From Eustoma russellianum (Eukaryota > Streptophyta > Magnoliopsida > Gentianales > Gentianaceae): a stretch of DNA of 64,000 nt. The first letter of the stretch is position 1. Every line of letters begins with the position of its first letter. The notes under the pieces are model-generated. The model saw only the letters and a program-made list of their open reading frames with translations, searched no databases and was not told the DNA's origin. Of this stretch, positions 22,984-34,880 are shown piece by piece. A program made the position numbers and the translations under genes. Location of the stretch: assembly GCA_036186865.1 (NCBI GenBank), contig AP025057.1, positions 29,118,581 to 29,182,580 of the forward strand, in the 5' to 3' direction.

Positions 22984-25686
22984 TTAAATCACATCAACAG
23001 GAAGCATGCCTAATTTAGAACGGAGAGATTCAAATGTGGCTTGATTTAAGGCCTTAGTAAATATATCCGCTACTTGTGATTCTGTGCGTACGTGATCTAT
23101 GACAATATTACCATTGTTAACGTGATCACGAAGAAAATGATAGCGAACTTCTATATGCTTAGCCTTAGAGTGTAATACGGGGTTCTTAGATAAATTTATG
23201 GCACTCATACTATCACAATATATAGGAATTTTATCTACGGTAATTCCAAAATCCGAAAGTTGTTGTTTTATCCACAACAACTGTGTGCAACAAAGGCTAA
23301 GAGCCATATACTCAGCCTCAGTAGTGGACAAAGCAACACTTGCTTGCTTTTTGGAAAACCATGAAATAAGGGAATTTCCTATAAATTGGCAAGTTCCGCT
23401 CGTTTGCTTAATCTGCAAGCCAAGAAAATAATTAAGTTCACCAACCATAGACATTTCAAATTCAGCTTTCATACAATTTTCAAAATCCTTAACAAGTCTA
23501 TGTGAGGTAGAACCAAAGATAATATCATCTACGTAAATTTGAATAATAAGTAAATCTGATTTTTCTTGTTTCAAAAATAGTGTACTATCTATAGTACCAC
23601 GTTTAAAATTATTTTCTAAAAGAAAAGTAGCAAAACGATCATACCATGCTCTAGGCGCTTGCTTTAGTCCATATAGTGCCTTCTTTAATTTGTACACGTG
23701 ATCAGGATGTTTCAAATCTTCAAAACCGGGTGGTTGCTTCACGTATACTTCTTCTTGTATAAATCCGTTTAGAAAAGCACTTTTGACGTCCATTTGATAC
23801 AATTTAAAATCTTTCATGCAAGCAATAGCAAGTAAAAGTCGTATAGCTTCTAAACGTGCTACGGGTGCAAATGTTTCATCGTAGTCTATTCCTTCTTCTT
23901 GATTATATCCTTGAGCTACGAGTCTTGCTTTATTTCTAACGACTTTTCCTTCTTCATTCATTTTGTTCCTAAACACCCACTTTGTGCCTATTATTGTCTT
24001 ATCTTGTGGTCGTGGCACTAAATCCCATACATCATTTCTAACGAATTGATTAAGTTCGTCATGCATAGCATCAATCCAAGATGAATCACTCAAAGCATCA
24101 TGCACATTTTTAGGCTCAATTTCAGAAATCATAGCATGAAATTCATTTATTTCATCCGAAGTGATTCTTCTACGTGGTCGCACACCGTGAGTGATGTCGC
24201 CTATGATGAGATCATGTGGGTGATCTCTATGCCATCTTGGTTGATTATTTTCTAAGTTATCATGCATTTCTATATGATCATGCATCTCTAGTGTTTCATT
24301 CATCTCATGCATATCAAAAGAATCATTTTCTTCATCCAAAACGGGTTTCAATTCAAAGTCATCATCATATTCCTTTTCTTTATCAATCTCTCCAAATTCA
24401 TTGAATTTAACATGAATAGATTCTATGATTTGTCTAGTGAGAGGATCATAACATCTATATGCTTTTGAATTTATGGAATACCCAATAAAAATGCACTCAA
24501 TTGACTTGGATTCAAATTTATCTAAGTTATCTTTTGTATTCAAGACAAAACATTTGCATCCAAACACACGAAAATAATCTATCTTAGGCATACGATCATT
24601 CAAAATTTCGTAAGGCGTCTTGTTTATTTTCTTTCTTATAGATAGGCGATTTACAATATAGCATGCACAATTTACGGCTTCCGCCCACAAAAACCTAGGC
24701 AATTTATTTTCGCAAAGCATGGTTCTAGCGATTTCTTGTAGTGTTCGATTCTTTCTTTCTACTACTCCATTTAATTGTGGAGTTCTAGGTGGCGAAAACT
24801 CATGCTTAATTCCTTTTTCTTCACAAAATGAAATCATCTCTTTATTTTTAAACTCACCGCCTCTATCGCTTCTTATTCTTTTCACATTTACGCCGTATTG
24901 ATTTTCAAGTTGTTTAATTAATTTAGCGATTTCTACGGCGCTATCATCCTTATGTGCAAGAAATAAAGTCCAAGTATAGCGAGAAAAGTCGTCAACAATT
25001 ACGCATGCATAGTGACGCCCACCAAGGCTTGTAGTGCGACTAGGACCAAACAAATCGATATGCAATAGTTCTAGTATTCTAGTCGTGCTTATCTCATTTT
25101 TAGGCTTAAGTGACTCACGTGTTTGTTTGCCTTTTATGCAAGATTCACACAACTGAAAGTTGTCTAAATCAAGCTTAGGCAATCCCCGTACTAGGTTCTT
25201 TCCTTGCAATTTTTCTAGTGTAGAAATACCTATGTGTCCTAAACGTCTATGCCACAAATTCACATTGGGTTCATTTGACATAAAACATTTAACTTTGGCA
25301 TCTACTACATCATCCATAGATAGAGTGAATATATTTCCTTCACGTTTTCCTTTTAAAACGGTTTCTCCATTTTTATCTATTATATTACAATAAGGGTGAG
25401 TAAAGCACACATTAAAACCATTGTCAACAAATTGAGAAATACTAAGAAGATTGTAAGATAAGTTGCTTACCAAAAACACGTTGGAGATTTGGAGTGTATT
25501 CGGATTTCCAATCGTACCTTCACCAATGATCTTGCCTTCATTGTTGTCTCCAAAGGTCACGGATCCGCCTTTTGTGACCTTCTTTAATTTGGAGAAGAGG
25601 CTCGGGTCACCCGTCATGTGCCTCGAGCACCCATTGTCAAGGAACCACTTTATTGATGTGTCTTTTGATGAGTGATCTCCCTGCAA
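22984..25686 (-). pseudogene. SIRE-like copia pol with altered protease motif and RT/RNase H deletion
   Basis: The open frame of 900 codons has, in order: protease region with D17-N18-G19 where the family has D-S-G; integrase zinc motif (WHRRLGH...CESC) and catalytic core (LHIDLFGP, SDRGGEF, GVVERKNRTLQE); RT with KWVFRNK, MDVKSAFLNG, LYGLKQAPRAW and YVDDIIFG. After NYFLGLQIKQ the frame jumps straight into TSGTCQF of RNase H. The thumb, connection and first RNase H aspartate are lost in an in-frame deletion of roughly 145 codons by family comparison. The rest of RNase H (STTEAEY, CDSMSAI) is present. The frame opens only downstream of a T-run frameshift, so it is not joined to gag. It is likely inactive in reverse transcription. 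Confidence 0.93.
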
Positions 25687-25741
25687 TGTAAAAAGGTGAT
25701 TTAGGTACCCTTTTAATTTTGGGTCCTTTCGAGTTAGTTAA

Positions 25742-27652
25742 TCACCTTTTAGTAAAGGTACCTTTTGGTACCCATACTTGGGTGATCCTTCTCGGTCTAT
25801 CATATGGCAAGAAAGTGGATGAAGGTGCGACATAGTATACATGTGGTGCATGTACTTTGGGTCTTTGCCCAAGGACTCCCCTATACTCATTGTATGAAGG
25901 ACGTTTGTGATATGTCCTTGTGTGTGCGTGTGTGGTGCGTGGATGATATGTATTCCGTATATGCATTGATCTCTTCTTCTCATATCTATATGGTACAACA
26001 TTATATTTCACATGATATGAGGGAATGGGGCGTGTGAAAGGGAGTGCTTTCTGCGTCATCTTAGACGCTACTTTAGGGGTGTCTACCTTTTTAGACACAA
26101 CAAACTTGGTTGGTTTGGTTGATACTTTGTTAGTATCAACGTATCCCAATCCAGTTTTGTCACTGTCATGCTTTTGTGATAATATGATGCGATGCAACAT
26201 GTTTGACCCTGTATCGAATTGTTTCATCATTTTCTCTAAGTCTGTATTCCTTGATTTCAAATTTGAAATCTCGGATTTCATTTCATTATTTTGAGAAGTC
26301 AATGATGAGATCTCGGTCTTTAATGCAGTGATGACACATGAAGACTCTTTCTTTGAATCGCTTAATTGAGCGACAAGATTCTCGTTAGAAGATTCTAACA
26401 GTTTCTTGTCTTCAATTAAACGTTTCTTTTCTTTTGCCAGAGTCTTAGTAAATTTATGCAACTCAAGATATTGACTAAATAGATCATCGTAAGAAGGTTC
26501 AGAGTCAGAGTCAGAGTCAGATGATACCTCATTAGACGCCTTTGAAGCAAAGCAAACTTGAGCGGTCTCCTCTTCGGTCTCAGATTCAGAGTCTGATGAA
26601 TCACTCCATGTGGAGGCCTTTAGTGCACGTTTCCTTTGTTTAGGATCTGAGACGGGTCTATTTTTGTTCCGCTCCTTGTCAGGGTACTTATTAGTTTGCT
26701 TTTCTTTGTTCGGGCAGTCATATGATAAGTGTCCAAGTTTGCCGCATTCATAACATTTAATGTCCTTATCATTTGACTTGTTTTTATTTCTTTTAGATGT
26801 AGTGCCTTTGTTTTTATTTCTAAATGATTTTCTCATGAATCTTCTTAGTCCTTTAGCCAATAGAATTAAGTCATCATTATCCGATTCGGAATCACTATCT
26901 TCTACGTGATCGGAGGGAGGGGAGACGTATTCATTTGATTTAAAAGCAATTGTCTTACCTTGTTTGGTTGATTCCGATTTCCGAATAATGAGTTTTTTTT
27001 CATACACTTTTAGTGAACCAATGAGTTCTTCCATTTTTATTGACTTAGTCTCCTTGCTCTCTTCTATGGCAGTCACTTTAGGATCCCATTCTGAAGGGAG
27101 GCTCCGTAGGACTTTCTGTACTTTTTCCTGCGTTGTAAAAGCCTTACCAAGAGACTCAAGAGAGTTATAGATGTTAGTCAAACGAAGATCCATATCAACA
27201 ATTGACTCATTAGGCAACAACTTGAAAGACTCAAGCGTAGACATAAGCATATTGATTTTAGACTCTTTTACTTGACTCGTGCCTTCGTGTTTCATCTCTA
27301 AGATTCTCCACATTTCTTGTGCACTCGAACAATTAGACACATAACTAGACTCACTCTTACTTAAACCATTTAAGAGTAACTGCATGGCCTTAGCATTCAT
27401 ACTCAGTTTCTTTTTGTCTTCACTAGTATAGTCTTGTCTCGTTTTAATCACTTCTAGTGTGACTCCATCTACAGTGGACAGTTTAGACGGGACATATGGA
27501 CCATCTTCAATTATTGACCAAAGGTCTATGTCTATAGCCATAAGAAATAATTTCATCCTAAGTTTCCATTGAATAAAAGACTCACCGTCAAAGAGTGGAG
27601 GCCTTTGGCTTGACATACCTTCTTGTTCGGTTTTGAGATTTGTGGATGCCAT
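25742..27652 (-). CDS. Gag of the SIRE-like copia element
   Basis: The 636-residue capsid precursor begins MASTNLKTEQ. Residues about 15-220 form the UBN2/copia gag domain (FDGESFIQWKLRMKLFLM, W near the start, LRSLPSEWD). A CCHC zinc knuckle has C300, C303, H308 and C313. Residues about 240-400 are Ser/Asp-rich and charged. About 401-480 is a heptad-rich coiled coil, usual in SIRE-type gags. It ends at a TGA at 25742-25744 in the motif that normally leads into pol. A T-run (plus-strand AAAAA near 25692) then shifts the frame before pol. Gag itself is uninterrupted and could be made. The start is the first ATG after the primer site and 5' leader. Confidence 0.9.
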   Translation of the reverse strand: MASTNLKTEQEGMSSQRPPLFDGESFIQWKLRMKLFLMAIDIDLWSIIEDGPYVPSKLSTVDGVTLEVIKTRQDYTSEDKKKLSMNAKAMQLLLNGLSKSESSYVSNCSSAQEMWRILEMKHEGTSQVKESKINMLMSTLESFKLLPNESIVDMDLRLTNIYNSLESLGKAFTTQEKVQKVLRSLPSEWDPKVTAIEESKETKSIKMEELIGSLKVYEKKLIIRKSESTKQGKTIAFKSNEYVSPPSDHVEDSDSESDNDDLILLAKGLRRFMRKSFRNKNKGTTSKRNKNKSNDKDIKCYECGKLGHLSYDCPNKEKQTNKYPDKERNKNRPVSDPKQRKRALKASTWSDSSDSESETEEETAQVCFASKASNEVSSDSDSDSEPSYDDLFSQYLELHKFTKTLAKEKKRLIEDKKLLESSNENLVAQLSDSKKESSCVITALKTEISSLTSQNNEMKSEISNLKSRNTDLEKMMKQFDTGSNMLHRIILSQKHDSDKTGLGYVDTNKVSTKPTKFVVSKKVDTPKVASKMTQKALPFTRPIPSYHVKYNVVPYRYEKKRSMHIRNTYHPRTTHAHTRTYHKRPSYNEYRGVLGQRPKVHAPHVYYVAPSSTFLPYDRPRRITQVWVPKGTFTKR

Positions 27653-27687
27653 CTCACTGAATCGTTGGATTCCTTGTAGTGAGTATT

Positions 27688-27704
27688 CCTGCGCTCTGAT
27701 ACCA
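27688..27704 (-). promoter_or_regulatory. tRNA-iMet primer-binding site, SIRE-like copia
   Basis: TGGTATCAGAGCGCAGG lies on the coding strand two bases from the 5' LTR. The first 12 bases are the standard complement to the 3' end of plant initiator-Met tRNA. Confidence 0.9.
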
Positions 27705-27706
27705 CT

Positions 27707-30700
27707 TGTAGGATCTGCAAGGCACCACTAGAAGGGGGGGTTGAATAGGTGGTGCTGAAAATATGGTTTTTAAAATTTCTTTAACCCTAACCAATTCAAG
27801 TTCTGAAAACAGATTCTGTTTTCAGTACCAGTTTTAAAACGATTTAAAAACTAGGTTAGAGGTCTCCAAAAATTATGAAATTTTGAGAGAACTTAGCCTC
27901 AGATGTTGTGAGGGTCCCCTAAAAATTTCAAATCAAAATTCAACCTTTAACCCCTTCAAAAACCGTTGGCACTCAGATTGTGCAATTCTGCCAGAAACGG
28001 TAGATGGTTTTGAAAAATTAATTCCTAATTGTGTGAATGTCCAAATGATCTGAAAATTTGACCAATAACTCTTCACACACTATATTTCAATGGGTTAAAA
28101 CAGTTTTTGAAAATTCTTTTGGGAAGTAGGTCAAATACACCCAAAGTCTCAACCTTTGCAAGTCTGAAAATCAGACTGCACTAGTCTCAGAACTTTTGAT
28201 GTTTGGATGACTTATACTTGTCCAAAAGGGTTGAAACTTGTACCAAATTAACCCTAGAACGTTTATGTATGTTTCTGGAAAATTTTATAATTTTTAGAAA
28301 ACGTTTACTATTTTTGCGAACGTCAACAATATAAGTAAACAGCGCAGAAACTGAAACGTAAATGCAGAAAGTAAATTGCACCAAGAATTTTATACTGGTT
28401 CGGTTATAAACAACCTACTCCAGTCTTCAAGGAACACCTTCCCTGGTTCACACTAATTTCACACACGCAGTACACCTTACCGCAGGGTTGATAGAGTTAC
28501 ACCTTAACTCCAACCCTTTACAAACCTTGTATTGTGAGTACAATTCACATGAACACCACCACCTCGTAAGAATGAAGATTGATCACACCTTGATCAATCT
28601 TGTACAAAGATATATGAATGGTGGTTTCTATGAAGCCTATTCAAGGATGAAAGAAATCAAATACAATAGGCTTATTACAAGAGAAGAAAGAAAGAAAATG
28701 TAGGAGAAGAAGGCTTTTGCCCTTTGATCACTTTTGAATATGATTCTTGGTCTTGCTTTTGTTTGTTCTTCTCTCCTCTTCTTAATCAAGTCCAGCCGTC
28801 CCCTTAGCCTCTTTCCCCTCTTGAAACTTTCCTTTTAATTGCTTGAGAGAGTGTGAGACATCATGGTGACAACATTTTGCTTACTTGGCATCACTCCATT
28901 GGACCATCATTTAGTCATTGCTTACTTGGCACCTTTTGATTGGCTCATTGTTGTCATCATTTGATGACATGGATATTCTGAAAAAAACACTAAATATATG
29001 CCAAATAATCAATTATCAAATCATGCCAAAATAGTCACAATATGTCATAAAGTTTGACACACAAAAATCCTCCCTTCCACCCTTGAAAAAATCGGCCATA
29101 TCATAGTGTTAATGCTGAAATTTTCAGCATTTACCACATGCAATTAAAACTGAATTTCTTCCATTTTTCTTTGAATTTCTTCCATAAAAATTCATCCATT
29201 ATTTAAGGCAAGTCTTGCTACAAGATTAAGAATGAATTTGGACACCAATATAGGGCAAGATTCGCCCACACCATCTTCACACATGCTGAAAAATTTCAGC
29301 ATGTGTGATATAAAGAATATCACACTAAATACATTTCAAATCATTTCCATAACTCATTTGATTTATTCCTTAATGCAAAATTAACAAAATATACTCCTTA
29401 ATGATGAAGAAATCGTCCAACACTAGTGTGACATGCTGAAATTTTCAGCATGTGACATAAGAGAGGTATATGTTGAAAACTTACCTTTTGTAGCTTCTCT
29501 CTTTGATTCATCAACATTGTATGATTGATTCTTGACCAATCAACATGCCAACAAGGCTCCACATGTGCTCCACATCAGCTTGGGTGACGTTTAAGTGTGT
29601 ATATGCATGTGCTGAAAATTATTTTTGCTAACTTTGAAAAATAGTGCACATTTAATATTACACACATGTAATATTCCAATCAGCCCTTAATTTAATTTTC
29701 TAGAACACTTTAAGATGTATATTATAGGTAAAAAGTGTCTAGATACGTGCCACATCATGTTCAAGAAAAACGTTCCATGTCAAGTGCGTAGAAAACCGAA
29801 TTTTCGATATTTATCGATTACCCGATTTTTCTCTAATTTAAATTCCAACTTTTGCACATGCTATATATATTATGTTATACATAATATATATAATATATAC
29901 TTTAATTTTCAGCACTTGGCTGATTTAAAGTGGTACCATAAACATGTGACAAAAATAAAATTAGAATCTTCACATTTTGGCCTAAATGTGGGGTGATTTG
30001 TGTGTGCCAACATGGAAAGTATTTTTGTCTCAATGTACAGTGTATGACACGAAATTTTTGATTAATTTTGATGTATATGGGCTGGCCATTTATTTATGGC
30101 AAGTACGTGACACGTTGGCGAAGTTTCGGTATCGCCCGATACGACAAATTTCGGTTTAGAACCTTTTATCGTGTCGTATTTAATTTGTCATCACCATATC
30201 TTATATCATATAATATAAGATCTGAATATACTCATAAATATGAGTTAAGTATAGTGGTGTGACGTAAACGTACGTTCGTAAGATATATAACGTGTCGATA
30301 GTACGTTGGAATAAATGTGTATGTGCTTTTTTTTTAAAAAATCTGAAAATATATATATATACTATGTATATATGGCGTGTGAAATGATGTGGGGAGGAGG
30401 AGAGAACTTTCCTTCCATAGCTATGTTGCCTTCAAGTCTTTTCCAAATGCATCTTCCTTTAATGAACTACTTAGTTTATTAAACTAAGTACTTCACTTAA
30501 TGAACTACTTTAGTTCATTAATTGTGGCACCTGAAAATAGTATAAACTCAACAAATGTTCGCCATATGATGTAAGCTTTAAAGCTTCATGGCTCGTTAGT
30601 ACAGCAACATAATATATAAGCTAAATAAGGCAAGTTATCATGCATACATGTACACTTGTGTATATATATATCCACGTTAATATATATATATATATTCAAA

Positions 30701-30741
30701 TTTCTTTATTTTGAAATCACTCAAACCCTCATATTTCTACA
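27707..30741 (-). repeat. Right LTR of the SIRE-like copia (5' LTR by transcription)
   Basis: This 3035-bp copy is next to the primer site. It differs from the other LTR at scattered single sites, for example a 2-bp indel near 28608 and base changes near 28241 and 28443. The near identity supports a recent insertion. Confidence 0.93.
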
Positions 30742-30746
30742 CTAGC

Positions 30747-31345
30747 CACCGATGGTCGAAGTCCTTCAGATGTGGCAACATCAAGCTTAAGAGGGGATCC
30801 AATTGGCCGAACTATTTCAAAAAGTGCCCCTTTACGATGAAGATGAATAGGGAGACCCAGTAATGCAATCCAAATCGGAACTATAGGAACATCAGTGGTA
30901 GGATCGAAGTCCACTGTCCATTTCGTAATACGCACCGAGATATGCCAGGAGAGACGATAGAAACAGCGCAAATAATCAGCCTCATTCTGGAAATTCAACA
31001 GTATATGCGTTTGATCGATTAGGGTAATTCGGAGATCGTGTTGAAACCCTATTTTTTCAAAAACATCTCGTATGACCTTTGTATCGAGAGACTGTCTTTG
31101 GAGAAATGTTGATTTTTTGCGAAGATGAACTGCCTGCCACAACCGCCGCAAAAGACAGCGGCGCTGGTTCCATGTCGGAAGCGATCGAAGACTGTAGATT
31201 AAAAGGCAACAATTGCACCAATGCGGATGAAGAACCGTGTTAGCAGAAAGAAAGAAAGCAACGCCGGAAAGATGCGTGTGATCGGCAGAAGCTATACGGT
31301 GGCGGCTGCCGTGCGATCGCCGGCGGTCGCCCTAGTCTCCTTCGC
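30747..31345 (-). pseudogene. LINE-A ORF1 remnant (DUF4283-like)
   Basis: The frame 31151-30747 has the plant LINE ORF1 (DUF4283) pattern: the FLQRQSLD..IRDVFEKIGF stretch, LLNFQNEADYLRCFYRLSW, then VPIWIALLGLPIHLHRKGALFEIVRPIGSPLKLD and GLRPSVA. It would be a nucleic-acid-binding protein of the LINE particle. An ATG close to the element's 5' end (near 31349) begins a short frame that stops after about 17 codons, so the N-terminus is broken. The C-terminus with its zinc knuckle is missing, being cut at the copia insertion and the internal deletion. Confidence 0.8.
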
Positions 31346-31350
31346 CATCT

Positions 31351-31399
31351 TGTATGTTATATATATATATGTATATATATATATGTATATATATATATG

Positions 31400-31446
<47 letters not shown>

Positions 31447-31447
31447 G

Positions 31448-31479
<32 letters not shown>

Positions 31480-31491
31480 TCCGTTATAACA
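31351..31491 (-). repeat. Remaining end of the left gypsy LTR with (TA)n microsatellite
   Basis: After the LINE target repeat comes a run of (TA)n with regularly spaced G (units close to gtatatatatat), then ttccgttataaca, the LTR end. The coding-strand LTR thus starts TGTTATAACGG. Long frames through the microsatellite (Ile/Tyr repeats) are artefacts. Confidence 0.9.
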
Positions 31492-31509
31492 TTTGACCCT
31501 CCTTACAAG
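31492..31509 (-). promoter_or_regulatory. Polypurine tract of the gypsy element
   Basis: On the coding strand this is cttgtaaggagggtcaaa, directly before the LTR start, as expected for plus-strand priming. Confidence 0.75.
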
Positions 31510-31549
31510 AAGTTTCATCCTCGAAACTTGACGTATCTTAATCAAAGAG

Positions 31550-34500
31550 CTATGGATATCTCTCTCGCATCTGCTTCTCGAGCTCCCAAGTCGCTCACGC
31601 TCTGTATGATTGGTCCACTGAACTTTAACATAAGGGATGACCCGGTGTGTCAATACCTGGTCCTCGCTATCCACGATCCTGATGAGAGTCTCTTCATATG
31701 TCATATCCGGTCGAATTCTCAACGGTGGTGCATCTAAGACATGGCTCAGATCCATAACATATCTTCTCAGTTGAGAAACATGGAATATGCTATGTACCGG
31801 GACCAAGGCAGGGGTAACGCTAGTCGGTAAGCCAAGGTACCGACCTCTCAAGTATCTCATATGGACCAATGTAGCGAGGCTTCAGCTTTCCCTTCAAACC
31901 AAACTGTGTAACCCCATTCATGGGCGACACCCTCAAGTAGACTTCTCGCCCATATCGAACTCTAGAGGATGTCTCTTGAATCATCCCAACTCTTGCTTTT
32001 GTCCTGCGCAACCCTGAGTCTATCACAAATTAACTTCACTTTCTCTTTGGTTTGCTCAACCAACTCAGGACTGGTAATAGTACGCTCACCAACCTCGTCC
32101 CAATGAACAGGAGACCTGCACTTACGCTCATAAGGTGCCTCAAAGGGTGCCATGCCGATGTCACTGTGGTGACTGTTGTTGTAGGTGAACTCAATTAACT
32201 TGATCATACTGTCTGAGTTCCCCTTGAAGTCCAATGCGCACGCTTTCAACATATCCTCTAGAGTCTGAATGGTCCTCTCAGACTGCCAATCTGTTTACAG
32301 ATGAAAAGCGGTGCTCAACCGTAGCTCCATCCCAACCTTCTCTGACAAGCTGACCAATATCAGGAAGTGAACCTCGGGTCATGGTCTGAGACGATACTGA
32401 CTGGGACTCTATGTAGACTATCAATATCGTCGATGTACAACGTTACCAACCTCTCTAGGGTCACATCACTCAGTACAGGTAGAAAGTGGACAGACTTCGT
32501 CAATCGGTCAACAGTCACCCAGATCACGTCGTTGTCGTTTCTTGTTTTAGGGAGCCCTACAATAAAATCCATCGCCACGTGCTCCTAATTCCACTCCGGC
32601 ATCTCCAACGGCAGCATCAAACCCTCCGGCCTCTTATGCTCTGCCTTAACTATTGATAAACGAGGCACCTCTCAATGAACTCCATGATGTGTCTCTTCAT
32701 GTCACTCCACCAATAATGCTTCTTTATATCATTATACATCTTCATAGCACCTGGATGAATCGACAACTTTGAATTGTGTGCCTCCTTCAATAGCTACTTT
32801 CTTAGGTCATCAACATCAGGCACACGCAACCTTCCTTGGTACCAGGTACTGGAATCATCATGAATCTAAAAGCCCTCAATCAGACTGGTCAACATCCTCT
32901 CTTGGATATCTCTAAGCGCCACATCCTCCTTCCGCACCTCCTTAATCCGCTTAATCAGAGATGGTGTAATTATCAAGGCCGCCAGAACATTAGCAGTGGA
33001 GTCAACAATGTCAAGATCAAACTCTGCCATCTCTTTCTACAACGACATCTTTCTGGCGTGATTACACTTTCTACTCAAGGCATCTGCAACTCGGTTTGCC
33101 TTCTCCGGATGATAACTGATGGTCAGGTCATAGTATTTCAGTAGCTCAAGTTATCTCCTCTGACGCATATTCAACTATTTCTGTGTAATAGATACTTCAA
33201 GCTTTTATGATCGGTGAAGACTTCGCACTTAACACCGTATAAGTAATGGCGCCAAATCTTTAACGCAAACATCACGCTGCTAACTCTAGGTCATGAGTGC
33301 ATAATTATGCTCATATTGCTTCAACTATCTCGAAGCGTATGCAATAATCTTATCAACTTGCATTAACACACACCCTAGCCTATTCTTCGAGGCGTCGCTG
33401 TAGATGACAAACCCTTTAGTGCCGGAGGGTTGTGCCAGTACTGGTGCGGTCGTCAACCTCTGCTTCAAATCTGCGAAGCTTTCCTCACACTCAGTGGCCC
33501 ATACAAACTTGGTATTTTTCTGAGTCAGTTGACTCAGAGGTGCTGCGATACTCGAAAATCCCTCCACAAATTTGCGATAATGACTAACAAGGCCAAGAGA
33601 ACTGCATACCTCAGTGACATTAGTAGGTCAGGGTCATTTTGTAATCGCCTCTATCTTCTTTGGGTCAACAGAAATGCCCTCCTCAGAAATCACGTGGCCC
33701 AAGAAAGTCACGCTCCTCAACCAGAATTCGCACTTGCTGAACTTTGCGTACAACTTCTTCTTCCTAAGAATCTCCAATACCTCTCGCAACTGTTCAATAT
33801 GTGTTTCCTCAACAGGTGAATACACCAAGATATCATCGATGAACACTACCATGAACCGATCCAACTACTCCCTGAATACTGTGTTCATCAAATCCATAAA
33901 GGCCGCTGGTGTATTCGTCAGTCCGAAGGGCATTACAAGAAACTCGTAGTGCCAATATCTAGTGCAGAACACCATCTTTGCTATATCCTCTGCCTTAATC
34001 CTCAACTGATGGTAGCCTGATCGGAGGTCAATTTTTGAGAACACCCTAACACCCTTCAACTGATCAAATAGATCGTCGATCCTCGAAAATGGGTATTTAT
34101 TCTTTATTGTGATCTTATTGAGCTCACGATAGTCAATGCATAGCCTCATATTACCGTCCTTCTTCTTCTTCACAAATAATACTGGTGCTCCACAGGGCAA
34201 AACACTAAGCCTGATGAACTTCTTGTCCAGCAACTGCTCCTTAAGCTCCTTTAACTCTGTTGGTGACATTCTGTATGGCGCCTTCGAGATCGGTTCACCT
34301 CTGGGCATAAGATCGATCTTGAACTCGACTTCTCTGCTTGGTGGTAAACCTGGTAGCTCATCAGGGAATACATCCTTAAAATCTCGTACTACTGGAATAT
34401 CCTCAATCAATGGAGTCTCGGTACTGGCATTTAAAGCATACACAAGAAAACCCTCACCTCCTTTCTTCAATGCTCGAGAAGCCTGTGTTGCGGTCACATA

Positions 34501-34880
34501 GATCTTTCTGGATGACTTCTTCAACTTGACATCCCCTTGGAAGATGGTTTATTCCTTTTTCAGGATCTGCATGCTGACCTGCCTCTGACGCAGTCGATGG
34601 TAGCATGATATCTCGCCAAGAAATACATGCCCAAGATAACGTCGAAATCTTGCATATGGATCGGAATTAGGGTTGCAGAGAACTTCAACTCATTAATCTG
34701 TAACTAACATTCCTTATACTGATAATGAGATACTAACACCTGATCGACGGTGTCTTGAACACGATAAGGGATCTCAAGCCATTCTGGAAGAATACTCGGG
34801 TTCTTGACGAATCTCCTGGAAACAAAAGAGTGGCTGGCACCACTATCGAATAGGACATAGGCTGGGACTTATTTAATTAA
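31550..34880 (-). pseudogene. Gypsy pol (PR-RT-RH-INT), broken
   Basis: In order from the right: protease VLFDSGASHSF (about 34860-34830); RT with GAPVLFVKKKKDG, RLCIDYRELN, FSKIDLRSGYHQL and VMPFGLTNTPAAF (34524-33865), then a TAG stop at about 33865 followed by VVFIDDILVYS with the catalytic DD (33864-33634). RNase H around 33567-33325 has FVIYSDAS. Integrase core (AMDFIVGLP, VIWVTVDRLTKS, VSDHDPRF) is at about 32580-32330, the C-terminal part (EFTYNNSHHS, LRVSPMNGV, GPYEIL, FHVSQLRRY) at about 32250-31600. A frameshift lies before the final TWELEKQMRERYP, a chromovirus-type end. Several other stops and shifts occur. It is dead. Confidence 0.92.

Larger units (their letters stand above)
19682..30741 (-). 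mobile_element. Young Ty1/copia retrotransposon, SIRE/Maximus-like
   Basis: The two LTRs of about 3.03 kb begin TGTAGGATCTGC and end TATTTCTACA. The target repeat CTAGC lies at 19677-19681 and 30742-30746. Coding strand is minus. A primer site TGGTATCAGAGCGCAGG (27688-27704) and a purine tract (22714-22730) flank the inside. A long gag with a C-terminal coiled coil, long LTRs and copia-order pol fit the SIRE lineage; the lineage name is an inference. I found only about nine substitutions and a few short indels between the LTRs, so it is the youngest element here. It is nevertheless defective. Confidence 0.95.
18144..31350 (-). mobile_element. L1-type LINE (LINE-A), internally deleted, carrying a nested copia
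   Basis: The 3' end is the poly-T at 18142-18148 (poly-A on the coding strand). The 5' end is near 31350. The 8-bp sequence TGTATGTT occurs at 18136-18143 and 31351-31358, giving a target duplication at a TA/TG microsatellite. The 5' part (30747-31350) holds ORF1 remains and the 3' part (18144-19681) holds the end of ORF2. The endonuclease and reverse transcriptase, expected between them, are missing. A SIRE-like copia at 19682-30741 interrupts it. Confidence 0.85.

Noticed and set aside
31221..31869. Frames rich in YIYIYM or IHIYIYI
   Set aside because: They run through a (TA)n microsatellite and are artefacts. Only the part above about 31550 on the minus strand is real gypsy pol.
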